Assembly: GCF_004136015.1 (NCBI RefSeq)
Contig: NZ_CP024866.1
Coordinates: 739,361 to 803,360, forward strand
DNA length: 64,000 nucleotides
Origin: Pseudomonas sp. ACM7
GTDB lineage: Bacteria > Pseudomonadota > Gammaproteobacteria > Pseudomonadales > Pseudomonadaceae
Direction: 5' to 3'
Of this stretch, positions 7,085 through 17,500 are shown in pieces. The notes beneath the pieces are model-generated. The model saw nothing but the letters and a program-made list of their open reading frames with translations. It was not told where the DNA came from and made no database searches. Within the stretch, counting starts at the first letter, position 1; each line of letters starts with the position of its first letter. The position numbers and the translations under genes are program-made.

Positions 7085-8827
7085 ATGCGTTACGTTCTTC
7101 TATTGCTATTAACGTTGTTTGCCAGCTTGGGTCAGGCCCAGGCTGGCAGCAATCCGTTTGAAACCAAGCCCGACTTTCTTCCCGTCAGCAAAGCCTTCAG
7201 CTTTACGTCTGAGCGTCTCGCTTCCGGGGAAACCCAGCTGTTCTGGCAGATCGCCGACGGTTATTACCTGTATCAAAAACGCCTGAAATTCGATGGTTTA
7301 CCCCCGGAACAGCAACCTGTCTTGCCGGAAGGTGAAGCGCACAGCGACGAGTTTTTCGGCGCGCAACAGGTTTATCGCCAAGGGCTGGAGCTGAAGATCC
7401 CGGCGGGTGCCTCCGGCCGGATCAAGGTAGGTTTCCAGGGCTGCGCCGATGCTGGCCTGTGTTATCCGCCACAAACCCAGGTCGTTGATCTCGCAAACGC
7501 CACTACCTTGGCCGCCGCAAGCGAAGCGCCGGACCAGGCCCTGGCCAGTGATCTGCAGCAGCGGGCGCTGGGCTGGAGCCTGCTGGTGTTCTTCGGCCTT
7601 GGGCTGCTACTGGCCTTCACCCCTTGCTCGCTGCCGATGCTGCCGATTCTCGCCGGTTTGATCGTCGGCAGTGGCGCCACGCCCAAACGCGGCTTCGCGC
7701 TGGCGACCAGCTACGTCGTCAGCATGGCGCTGGTGTATGCGGCGATGGGCGTTCTGGCCGCGCTGCTCGGGGCGAATCTGCAGGCGTTGTTACAGAACCC
7801 TTGGTTGCTGGGCAGTTTCGCTACCGTATTTGTGTTGCTGGCGTTGCCGATGTTCGGCTTCTTCGAGTTGCAACTGCCAGTGGCCGTGCGTGATCGATTG
7901 GAAAATGTCTCGCGCAATCAACGCGGCGGCAGCCTGTTCGGTGCCGGTGTGTTGGGCGCCTTGTCCGGTTTGCTGGTGGGTCCGTGCATGACGGCACCGC
8001 TGGCGGGCGCCCTCCTCTACATCGCGCAAAGCGGCAATGCGCTGCATGGCGGGCTGATTCTGTTCGCCATGGGCATCGGCATCGGTGTGCCGCTGCTGTT
8101 GTTGGTCACCGTCGGCAATCGCTTCCTGCCCAAACCCGGTGCCTGGATGAACCTGCTCAAGGGCGTATTCGGCTTCCTGTTCCTCGCTACCGCGTTGCTG
8201 ATGCTGCGTCCGGTGCTGGACGAATCACTGTGGATTGGTTTGTGCGGTGCCTTGCTGCTGATTGCCGCATACAGCGCCTGGAAGCAGTCGGAAGGTTTCG
8301 GTCGCGTCGCCCATGTGTTCGGCGCCAGCTCACTCTTGCTGGGTGTGTGGGGCAGCCTGCTGATGATCGGTGCCGCTGGCGGCGGCGACGACCTGTTGAA
8401 GCCATTGCAGGTCTACAGCGCTTCAAACTCGAGCAGCGCCGCAAACCCGGTCGGCCACGACGCATTCACCACGATCAAGGACCCGGCAGCTCTGCAACGG
8501 GAACTCGACGCGGCACAGGCTCAGGGCCAATGGGTGCTGCTGGACTACTACGCCGACTGGTGCGTGTCGTGCAAGGTCATGGAAAAACAGGTGTTCGGCA
8601 AAGCCCACGTACTGCAAACCTTGAGCGATGTGCGCTTGCTACGGCTGGACGTCACCGCCGACAATGCCGCCAGCCGCGAACTGCTGGGCCGTTATAAAGT
8701 GCCGGGGCCACCGAGCCTGCTGTGGATCGGCGCCGACGGCATCGAGCGTCGCAGCCAGCGCATCACCGGCGAGGTCGATGCCGGCACCTTCCTGCAACGC
8801 TGGACCACCACCCGAGACGCTCGTTAA
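7085..8827 (+). CDS. thiol:disulfide interchange protein DsbD (DsbD2)
   Basis: A 580-residue inner-membrane reductase that carries electrons from cytoplasmic thioredoxin to periplasmic Dsb proteins. Order: signal peptide (LLLLLTLFASLGQAQA), periplasmic alpha domain with the redox pair in GCADAGLCYPP, an eight-helix membrane domain with paired cysteines (FTPCSLPMLP and GPCMTAPLAG), and a C-terminal thioredoxin-like domain with YADWCVSCK. The start is the ATG at 7085, with AAGG upstream. It is first in an operon with the TlpA-like gene (TAATG overlap) and dsbG. In P. aeruginosa the matching set is PA2478-PA2477-PA2476. Likely partner: DsbG encoded two genes downstream. Confidence 0.93.
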   Translation: MRYVLLLLLTLFASLGQAQAGSNPFETKPDFLPVSKAFSFTSERLASGETQLFWQIADGYYLYQKRLKFDGLPPEQQPVLPEGEAHSDEFFGAQQVYRQGLELKIPAGASGRIKVGFQGCADAGLCYPPQTQVVDLANATTLAAASEAPDQALASDLQQRALGWSLLVFFGLGLLLAFTPCSLPMLPILAGLIVGSGATPKRGFALATSYVVSMALVYAAMGVLAALLGANLQALLQNPWLLGSFATVFVLLALPMFGFFELQLPVAVRDRLENVSRNQRGGSLFGAGVLGALSGLLVGPCMTAPLAGALLYIAQSGNALHGGLILFAMGIGIGVPLLLLVTVGNRFLPKPGAWMNLLKGVFGFLFLATALLMLRPVLDESLWIGLCGALLLIAAYSAWKQSEGFGRVAHVFGASSLLLGVWGSLLMIGAAGGGDDLLKPLQVYSASNSSSAANPVGHDAFTTIKDPAALQRELDAAQAQGQWVLLDYYADWCVSCKVMEKQVFGKAHVLQTLSDVRLLRLDVTADNAASRELLGRYKVPGPPSLLWIGADGIERRSQRITGEVDAGTFLQRWTTTRDAR

Positions 8828-9693
8828 TGCTGACCTTTACCCTCGGCACTTTTGCCATCGCGCTTAATCACCTGCTGCTGATCAGCGCCCTGGCGCTGGC
8901 GACCTTCATCGGCTGGCGGGTGGCCAAGCGCGGCGGCGAGAATCCAGAGTCGGTGCTGTTCAGTCTGTTCCTGCTGGGTATGCTGGCCGCCCGGGTCGGG
9001 TTCGTGGCCGTTTACTGGGCGCACTATCGCGATGACCCATGGCAGATCATCGACCTGCGCGACGGCGGTTTCCTCGCCTGGCCCGGTGTGATCGTGTTGC
9101 TGCTCGCCGCGTTGTATCGAGGCTGGCGTCGCCCGGGCTTGCGCCGGCCGTTGGGCTTTGGCGTGGCCAGCGGCCTGGCGTTCTGGCTGCTGGCGACCTT
9201 CTCACTGACTATCTACGAACAAGGCACACGCCTGCCGGAAATCACCCTGCGCAATGCCGCCGGCGAAACCGTGCAGCTGGCCGATTACAAGGGCGGCCCG
9301 TTGGTGATCAATCTCTGGGCCACCTGGTGTCCGCCATGCCGTCGGGAAATGCCGGTGCTGGAAAACGCCCAGCAACACCGCCCGGACCTGACGTTCCTGT
9401 TCGTCAACCAGGCTGAAAGCATGCAAAGCGTCAGTACTTTTCTGGAAACCCAGGGCCTGAGCCTGTCCAACGTGCTGTTTGACGGCAGTGGCCGATTGGG
9501 CCAGGCCGTCGGCTCCATGGCGTTGCCGACTACGCTGTTCTATAGTCCCGACGGTCGCCTGCTGGGCAGCCACCTGGGTGAGCTGTCGGAAGCCAGCCTG
9601 GCCCGCGCCCTGGAAAACTTCGGCACCCCGAATCCTGCCGCACCGGCCACCTCTTCAAGGAAATTGCCATGCCCCGCCTCCGCCACCTGCTGA
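8827..9693 (+). CDS. TlpA-type thioredoxin fused to a membrane (Lgt-like) domain
   Basis: A 288-residue protein. The first half (about 1-135) is membrane-embedded, with four hydrophobic segments. Part of it (GFVAVYWAHYRDDPW...DGGFLAWPG) resembles the core of prolipoprotein diacylglyceryl transferase. The second half is a periplasmic TlpA/DsbE-like thioredoxin domain with NLWATWCPPCRREMPVL and the cis-Pro segment MALPTTLFY. The ATG shares its A with the dsbD2 stop (TAATG), so translation is coupled. The 3' end overlaps dsbG by 25 bases. It probably receives electrons from DsbD2. The membrane part is much shorter than a full Lgt and unlikely to be catalytic; that is inference. Confidence 0.85.
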   Translation: MLTFTLGTFAIALNHLLLISALALATFIGWRVAKRGGENPESVLFSLFLLGMLAARVGFVAVYWAHYRDDPWQIIDLRDGGFLAWPGVIVLLLAALYRGWRRPGLRRPLGFGVASGLAFWLLATFSLTIYEQGTRLPEITLRNAAGETVQLADYKGGPLVINLWATWCPPCRREMPVLENAQQHRPDLTFLFVNQAESMQSVSTFLETQGLSLSNVLFDGSGRLGQAVGSMALPTTLFYSPDGRLLGSHLGELSEASLARALENFGTPNPAAPATSSRKLPCPASATC

Positions 9694-10439
9694 CGTTGAC
9701 CCTCGGCGCTGCCCTGCTCCATTTACCGTTAGTGCAGGCCGCCGAAGAATTGCCCGAAGCGATCAAGAAAATCGAAGCCAAGGGCGCGAAAATCGTCGGC
9801 CAATTCGACGCACCCGATGGCTTGCGTGGTTATGCCGCGCAGTACCAGAACCGTGGCATGGCGCTGTACCTGACGCCGGATGGCAAACATGTGTTGCTCG
9901 GCAATCTGTACGACGCAGACGGCAACGACCTGAGCAGCGCGCCGCTGCAGAAGCTGGTTTACGCGCCGATGGCCAAGGAAGTCTGGGGCAAGCTGGAAAC
10001 CAGCAACTGGATCGGCGACGGGAAGAAAGATGCGCCGCGGATCGTGTACCTGTTCAGCGATCCGAATTGCCCTTACTGCAACATGTTCTGGGAGCAGGCG
10101 CGCCCATGGGTCAAGTCGGGCAAGGTGCAGCTGCGGCACATCATGGTCGGCATCATTCGCGAAGACAGTCCGGGGAAATCGGCTGCGCTGCTGGCCGCCA
10201 AGGATCCGCAGAAAGCCCTGGAAGACCATGAGAAGTCAGGCAAGAACAGCTCGCTAAAAGCCCTGAAAAACGTGCCCCCGGCGATTCAGGCGAAGCTGGC
10301 GGCCAACATGCAGTTGATGGAAGACCTGGAGCTGCAGGCCACCCCGGCGATTTTCTACATGGACGACAAGGGCGAGCTGCAACAACAGCAAGGCGCGCCT
10401 TCGCCGGACAAATTGGTGCAAATTCTCGGACCGAAGTAG
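9669..10439 (+). CDS. dsbG: periplasmic disulfide isomerase DsbG
   Basis: A 256-residue protein of the DsbC/DsbG family. It has a signal peptide (LLTLTLGAALLHLPLVQA, cleavage before AEELP), an N-terminal dimerisation region, then the thioredoxin fold with active site SDPNCPYCNMFW and a cis-Pro motif ATPAIFYMD. DsbG-type proteins repair or protect cysteines in periplasmic proteins and are kept reduced by DsbD. The start has AGGA 8 bases upstream and lies inside the end of the tlpA-like gene. It is third in the dsbD2-tlpA-dsbG operon. The length and the CPYC (rather than CGYC) motif fit DsbG. A REP pair follows. Confidence 0.88.
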   Translation: MPRLRHLLTLTLGAALLHLPLVQAAEELPEAIKKIEAKGAKIVGQFDAPDGLRGYAAQYQNRGMALYLTPDGKHVLLGNLYDADGNDLSSAPLQKLVYAPMAKEVWGKLETSNWIGDGKKDAPRIVYLFSDPNCPYCNMFWEQARPWVKSGKVQLRHIMVGIIREDSPGKSAALLAAKDPQKALEDHEKSGKNSSLKALKNVPPAIQAKLAANMQLMEDLELQATPAIFYMDDKGELQQQQGAPSPDKLVQILGPK

Positions 10440-10475
10440 TTCTTTCTGATACGGCGTTGGTGGGTTCACTGGCAT

Positions 10476-10549
10476 CTTCGCGAGCAAGCCCGCTCCCACA
10501 TTAGTCCTGCGAACACAGGTCAAATGTGGGAGCGGGCTTGCTCGCGAAG
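10476..10549. repeat. REP pair between dsbG and the hydrolase gene
   Basis: Inverted REP cores CTTCGCGAGCAAGCCCGCT (from 10476) and AGCGGGCTTGCTCGCGAAG (to 10549) flank a 20-30 base spacer. It sits between convergent genes, 5 bp from the hydrolase stop codon. Confidence 0.9.
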
Positions 10550-10554
10550 AACGA

Positions 10555-11379
10555 TTACGCGGTTTTGCGGGCTCTCTCACTTAGAAACTTCAGCAGTGCG
10601 TCGGTGACAAACTGCGGATTCTCCAGATTGGAGATATGCCCCGCCTCCGGCACCAGCAGATACGGGCAACCGATCAACTCGGCCATTTCCCCTGTCTCCG
10701 ACGGCGGCCGCGGCTTGTCCTGATCGCCACACATCAGCAGCGTGGTGTCAGGATTCAATTCGGCCAGACGCGGCAACAGATCATCCCGCCCAAACGTAAT
10801 CCGCCCCATCGGCACGATGCTCTCTCGCAGACGCTCCGGCGGCAGTGCGGCCAGTTTGGCGCGGAAATCCTGATACAGCGCCGACTGCGGATCGATACCC
10901 GGACGGAAGAAGATCGGCACGACGATATCGAGCAGCTGCGGCGCGATCACGCCGGTGTCTTCGATCTGTTTGAACAGCGAGAAATAGTATTGGCGAGTCG
11001 GTTCCGGCTCGACGCCGACGTAGGTGTCCATCAGCACCAGACCGTTGATCCGCTGCGGCGCCGACAGCGCCAGACGCACGCCCCACATGCCACCGACCGA
11101 GAGACCGACCAGCGTGACACGGTCGATGTCCAGATGATCGAGCAGCGCCAGTGCCTGGCGCGCTACGTCATCCAGCGACTGTGTGCACTCGGGCATCCGC
11201 CCGGATTCACCATGGCCCCACAGGTCCAGAGCGATCACCCGATACTGCTGCGACAGAGCGGCAATCTGCGGCGCCCACATGGCCTGGTCCCACAGGTAGC
11301 TGCCGGCCAGCAGAACGGCAGGGCCTGTGCCTTGATCAATGTAGTGAAGCGCTTGTCCGTCTATTGTTGCGAAGGGCAT
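10555..11379 (-). CDS. alpha/beta hydrolase next to pvdL
   Basis: A 274-residue single-domain alpha/beta hydrolase. The nucleophile elbow GLSVGGMWG (Ser), the oxyanion-side AGSYLWDQAMW and the catalytic His in EAGHISNLENP are all present. The ATG at 11377-11379 has GGAGACAACC before it. Such proteins hydrolyse esters, lactones or C-C bonds, and the substrate cannot be deduced. It lies downstream of pvdL on the same strand but is separated from it by a REP pair, and no iron-starvation box precedes it, so a pyoverdine role is not supported by the sequence. Confidence 0.85.
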   Translation of the reverse strand: MPFATIDGQALHYIDQGTGPAVLLAGSYLWDQAMWAPQIAALSQQYRVIALDLWGHGESGRMPECTQSLDDVARQALALLDHLDIDRVTLVGLSVGGMWGVRLALSAPQRINGLVLMDTYVGVEPEPTRQYYFSLFKQIEDTGVIAPQLLDIVVPIFFRPGIDPQSALYQDFRAKLAALPPERLRESIVPMGRITFGRDDLLPRLAELNPDTTLLMCGDQDKPRPPSETGEMAELIGCPYLLVPEAGHISNLENPQFVTDALLKFLSERARKTA

Positions 11380-11460
11380 CGGTTGTCTCCTCTCCAAAAT
11401 GGCACAGGCAGACTGTGCCGCTGACGATCCACAGTCAACTTTGCAGTGTCTGTACCGGCC

Positions 11461-11536
11461 CTTTCGCGAGCAAGCCCGCTCCCACATTAGTCCTGCGTAC
11501 ACAGATCAAATGTGGGAGCGGGCTTGCTCGCGAAGG
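11461..11536. repeat. REP pair between pvdL and the hydrolase gene
   Basis: The same inverted REP arrangement as at 10476-10549, with a nearly identical spacer (CACATTAGTCCTGCG then ACACAG.TCAAATGTG). The two pairs bracket the hydrolase gene like a cassette. Confidence 0.9.
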
Positions 11537-11558
11537 GGCATTCACAATCGCTAGAGAA

Positions 11559-14500
11559 TCAAAGCCCCTCCAACTCCGCCATCAAATCGTTAAGGCGATC
11601 CACCTTCTCCTCAGTGATGTCGCTCGCCGCCAATCCGTCGATGTACCCAGCCAACTCCGCCACCGTGCTGCATTCAAACATCGCCCGCAGCGGCACATCC
11701 CGTTGCAGAGCTTTCTGCACCCGCGAAGCGATCTGCGTTGCCAGCAATGAATGCCCGCCCAGCTCGAAGAAGTTGTCGCGAATACCCACCTTCTCGACCT
11801 TCAGCACCTCGGCCCAGATATCCGCCAGCGTCTGCTCCAGTTCATTGCGCGGCGCCCGGTAGCCCTGGCTCTGCAACTGGCCGATCTCCAGCGCCGGCAA
11901 AGCCTTGCGATCAAGTTTGCCGTTGGCGTTGAGCGGCATGCGATCCAGCCATAGCCAGTGCAACGGCACCATGTATTCCGGCAGTTCGGCACGCAGGCGT
12001 TGCTTGATGCGTTCCAGTCGCTCGGTTGGATTGATCAAAGAATCAGCCGCTACCAAATAGCCGACCAGATGTTTGCCGTTGACCCCTTCCTGTACACCCA
12101 CCGCCGCTTCGCGCACTTGCGGTTGCTCATGCAGACGCGCTTCGATTTCACCCAGTTCGATGCGGTAGCCGCGGATCTTCACTTGATGGTCGATCCGCCC
12201 GACGTATTCCAGCACGCCGTCACTGCGCCGACGGGCCAGGTCGCCGGTGCGATACAGACGATCACCCGGCGCACCAAACAGGTCAGGCACAAACACTTGA
12301 GCCGTGCGCAAAGGATCACTGACGTAGCCACGGCCGACACCGGTACCCGCGACGCACAACTCGCCCACCACACCCAACGGCACCAGTTCCAAGGCACCAT
12401 CAAGCAAGTACAAACGGTTGTTGTCGGTCGGCGTACCAATCGGCAGGTAGCTGCCGCGCGTCGACGCCATGTCGACGCGAAAGAAAGCCACGTCATCCGA
12501 GCATTCCGCCGGACCGTAAGCATTCACCAGCCCGATCTCCGGGTAGCGCTGCAGCCACTGATGCGCCAGCTCCGGCGGCATTGCCTCACCGGTCGGCAGC
12601 ATCCAGCGCAGACCGTCGAGACTCATGCGTTCCTGGGCGAGCATGCCCTGAATCAGCGACGGCACGCTTTCCAGCACGGTGATGCCCTGGGCCGCCACAT
12701 GCGCCAGCAACCCTTGCAGATCATGGGCGATGGTGTTCGGCACGATGTCCACCCGAGCGCCGAACAGCGGTGCGGCGAGGAACTGCCAGACCGAAATGTC
12801 GAAACTTTGCGAGGCGGTCTGAGCGATCACATCGGCATCGCTCAAATTCAGGTACGGCACCTTGCTCAACTGGTTGTTGAGCATGCCGCGCTGTTCGACC
12901 ATCACGCCTTTCGGCAGGCCGGTCGAGCCCGAGGTGTAGATCACGTAGGCGAGGTTGTCCGGGCCGCTGTAGATGCCCGGGTTGGCAACCGAAACATCGC
13001 TCGCCTGTACCTCTTCCCAGACCAACAACGTGGGCCGGTTGGCGCAACCGAACTCATCCAGCAGCGCCAACGCATGCTCGCGGCAGGCCTGAGAACAAAC
13101 CAGCAACGGCGTGCGGCTCAGGTCAATGATCCGGCTCAGACGCTGACTCGGCAGCCCCGGATCCAGCGGCAAATAACCTGCGCCAGCCTTGAAGCTGCCG
13201 ATGATCATGCCCAGCAGATCGAGGTTGCGTTCAGCCAGCAACGCCACCGGTTGATCCAGCCTTACGCCAGCGGCGATCAAGGCATGACCGAGACGGTTAC
13301 TGCGCTGGTTCAGCTCAAGGTAACTGTGCTGCTGATCCAGGCAACTGGCGGCAACCCGTTGCGGATGCTGAGCAACCTGCGCTTCAAACAATGAGACGTA
13401 ACTCTGCTCCAGCGGGTACTCGTGTTCGCTCTGGTTGCAGCCGTGGATCAGGAAGTCCTGTTCCTCGGCACCCAGCAACGGCAGATCGGCCATGTCGCCG
13501 TGGAAACCTTCGACCAGTGCCAGCAGCAACCGTTTGAACTCGCCGAGCATGCGCTCGACGGTCGACTCATCGAAATAACGCTGGTCGTAAGACAGGTGCA
13601 AACCCAGGTCCTCGCCCGGATAGCAGACCGCCGTCAGCGGGAAGTTGGTGTGGGTGCGGCCCGAATCCGAGGTCGCGTTGAGGCTTTGCGCACGGTCCAG
13701 CACCGAGACTTCCACCGGGGCGTTTTCGAACACGAACAGGCTGTCGAACAACGGCTGGCCCTTGGGCAGTTCGCTGTTTTCCTGAATGCTCACCAGCGGC
13801 AGGTATTCGTACTCGCGCAGTTGCATGTTGCTGTCGAGCAAGCCACTGAGCCATTGACGAACACTGCAACGCTGATCGTCTTCGGGCATTTTTACCCGTA
13901 GCGCGATGCTGTTGATGAACAGCCCGACCGTGCGTTGCATCTGCGGCATGTCCACCGGACGCCCGGCCACCGTGACACCAAACAGCACGTCGCGATCACC
14001 ACTCAAACGACGCAACACCAGCGCCCACGCCGCTTGGGCAAAGGTATTGATGGTCAGTTGATGCGCCTGAGCCAGTTCGCGCAGTTGCGCACCGTCACGA
14101 GCATCGAGCCTTGTGTAGCGGTCGCCGACGATCATGCCGCCGCTTTCGCCGGCATGTTCACGCAGGAACGGCCGGTCGCTCGGAATCGGCGTGGTCCGCT
14201 CGAAGCCTTGCAGGTTGGTTTTCCACCACTGCCGCGCCTCGGCCAGGCTTTGGCGTTGCAGCCAGCCGATGTAGTCGCGATAACGCGGTGGCACGGCCAG
14301 TTGCGCGTCCCGGCCTTCGCCGAGGGCGGTGTAGATTTCGAAGAAATCGTTCATCAGCAGCGACCGGCACCAGGCATCAATGAGGATGTGGTGGTTGCTC
14401 ATCATGAACCAGTAACGCGCCGCGCCGACCTTGATCAGGCGCAGGTGGAACGGTGCCTGATTGAGCAGATCGAACCCGGCCTCGCGCTCGCTTTTGAGCA

Positions 14501-17500
14501 GCGCCTGCAACTTCGGCTCTTGCTCGGCTTCAGCGATTGCCGTCCAGTCCAGATACTCGATCGGCGTGCTGCCCGGCTTGTGGATAACTTGCAGCATGTC
14601 TTCGCCGACGTTCCAGCAGAACGACGCGCGCAGGGCTTCGTGACGGGCGATCACCGCTTGCCAGGCCTGGGCGAAACGCTGCGGGTCGAGCTCGCTGTTG
14701 ATGCGGTAGCGATCCTGCATGTAGTAGAGGCCGGTGCCCGGTTCCAGCAAGGTGTGCAGCAGCATGCCTTCCTGCATAGGCGTCAGCGGGTAGACGTCTT
14801 CGATGACGGCGGTCGGGATTGGCAGCGCGTCGAGTTGCGGTTGAGTCAGCTTGGCCAGCGGGAAGTCCGAGGGCGTCAGTCCGCCCGCGTCGTCGTGCAA
14901 GCAATGCTCGATCAGGCTCTGCAATTCGCCGAGGTAAGTGTCTGCCAATTCAGTGATGGTCTGCAGATCGTGGCGTTCGGCGCTGAAGTTCCAACGCAGC
15001 ACCAGCTCACCGCCATAGACCTGGCTGTCGACGCTCAGCTCATTGGGCAGCGGCGCGCACGGATCATGGGCCGCGCCGACCGCTTCATCGAGAGGACGGA
15101 ACAAGGCGTCCGCGCCGAAGCTCTGGTCGAACTGGCCGAGATAGTTGAAGGTGATCGGCGCCACCGGCAAGGCCGCCATGGTCTGCCGGCTCGAGTCATC
15201 GGCGAGATAACGCAGCACGCCATAACCCAGACCTTTGTGCGGGACCGCGCGCAGTTGTTCCTTGATCGCCTTGATCGAGGCGCCCTGCCCGTTTTTCGGC
15301 GTCAAGCGCAGCGGGTAAGCGCTGGTGAACCAGCCGACGGTGCGGGTCAGGTCGATCTCGTCGAACAGCGTTTCGCGGCCGTGACCTTCGAGTTGAATCA
15401 GCGCCGATTCGTGACCGCTCCAGCGGCACAGCACGCGGGCCAAAGCGGTCAGCAGCAAGTCGTTGACCTGGGTGCGATAGGCACTCGGCGCTTGCTGCAA
15501 CAATTGGCGGGTGCGCTCGCTGTCGAGGCGCACGCTGACGGTTTGCGCATGACCATTCTGCCGGCCACCCTCGGGGCGATCACACGGTAATTCGGCGCTT
15601 TGACCGGCCAGTTGCGACTGCCACCAGCTCAATTCTTCACGCAGGGATTCGCTACCGGCATACGCTTGCAAACGTGCCGCCCAGTCCTTGAAGGCACTGG
15701 TTTTCGCCGGCAGTTTTGCCGACTGCCCCGCGTCCAGTTGGCGATACACCGTTTGCAAATCGTCCAGCAACACCCGCCACGAAACCCCATCCACGACCAA
15801 GTGGTGAATGGCGATGAACAGCCGTTGTTGGCCCTCGGGACCGTCGACCAGCAGCGCGCGCATCAGCGGCCCTTCCTCAAGGTCAAGGCTGCGCTGGGCA
15901 TCAGCGAACAGCGCCGCGCATTTGTCCATGGACGAAACACGCACTTGCCACAGCACCGGCGCGTCGGAAACCACCTGGTGCTCGGCCTGCCATTGACCTG
16001 CTATTTCAGAGAAACGCAAACGCAAGGCGTCGTGCTGTTCGATCACTGCCAGCAGTGCTTGCTCCAGGCGATGGGGCTCTAGCGCCTCGGTCGGTTCCAG
16101 CAGCAATGCCTGGTTCCAGTGTTGGCGCTGGGGGATGTCGGTGTCGAAGAACCAGTGCTGGATCGGCGTCAGACGCGATTCGCCGGTCAGCAAACCTTGC
16201 TCGGCCGTGACCTGCTCGGTGCGGGTCGCCACGGCGGCCAGGGTCTGCACGGTCTGGTGCTGGAACAGGTCACGAGGGCTGAAGTGAATGCCCTGCTGCC
16301 GCGCACGGCTGACCACCTGGATCGACAAAATCGAATCGCCGCCCAGTTCGAAGAAGTTGTCGTTGAGGCCGACCTGCAGGACGTTCAGCACTTCGCACCA
16401 GATCGCGGCCAGCGTCAGTTCAAGCTCGTTGCTCGGTGCCACGTAATGCTGACGGTTCAGCTCCGGGTCCGGTGCCGGCAATGCGCGGCGGTCGAGTTTG
16501 CCGTTGGTGGTCAGCGGCATGCTGGCCAGCAGGATCAAATGCGTTGGCACCATGTAATCCGGCAGCTGGGACTTGAGGTGCGCCTTCAACGCCTCACGCA
16601 GTGCGTTTTGTTGCGCTTCATCTTGCTCGGCGACTTCAGTCACCAGATAGCCGACCAGTTGTTTGCCGCTCGGGGCATCCAGCGCCAGCACCACGGCTTC
16701 ACGGATCGATTCATGTTCCAGCAGTCGGGTTTCGATTTCGCCCAGTTCAATGCGGAAACCACGAATCTTCACTTGATGGTCAATACGTCCGAGGTATTCC
16801 ACCAGACCATCGGCGCGCTGACGCACCAGATCGCCGGTGCGGTACAGACGCCCGCCATTGGCGGCGAACGAATCAGCCACAAAACGTTCGGCCGTCATGC
16901 CCGGACGCTGGTGATAACCCTGCGCCAGACCAGCGCCGCCGACGTACAACTCGCCCGTCGCGCCTTGCGGCACCAACGCCAGATCAGCGTCGAGGATGTA
17001 GGCCACGCGCGCGCCGATCACACTGCCGATCGGCACGCTGCCGAGGCCTTCTTCCAATTGCTCGGGCGCCAGACTGGCCAGCGGCATGACCACGGTTTCG
17101 GTCGGGCCGTAGGCGTTGAAAAACAGGCTCGGCTTGAACGCCGCGCGAATCCGCGCCAGGTGCTCGCCAGTCAGCGCTTCACCGCCGGTGATGCACATGC
17201 GCACCGGCAGGATTTCGCCCTGCGTCGCCAGCCACTGCGCCAATTGGCTGCCGTAGCTTGGGGTGAAGCCGAGGATGTTGATGTTGTGACGGCGAATCAG
17301 CCCGCAGATTTCTTCCGCGTCCCACTGACCTTGAGCGCGCAAAACGACTTGAGCACCACTCAACAGCGGCACCAGCAACCGCTCGGTCGCGGCGTCGAAG
17401 TTGATGGAATAGAAGTGCAGTTCGCAATCGTCCGGGCGCATGCCGAAGCGCGCGATCACCGCGCGGCAGTGCATGGCGATTTCACCGTGGGACACCACCA

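Noticed and set aside
10555..11379. Alpha/beta hydrolase as a pyoverdine gene
   Set aside because: It is next to pvdL but has no iron-starvation box and REP pairs separate it from its neighbours on both sides.
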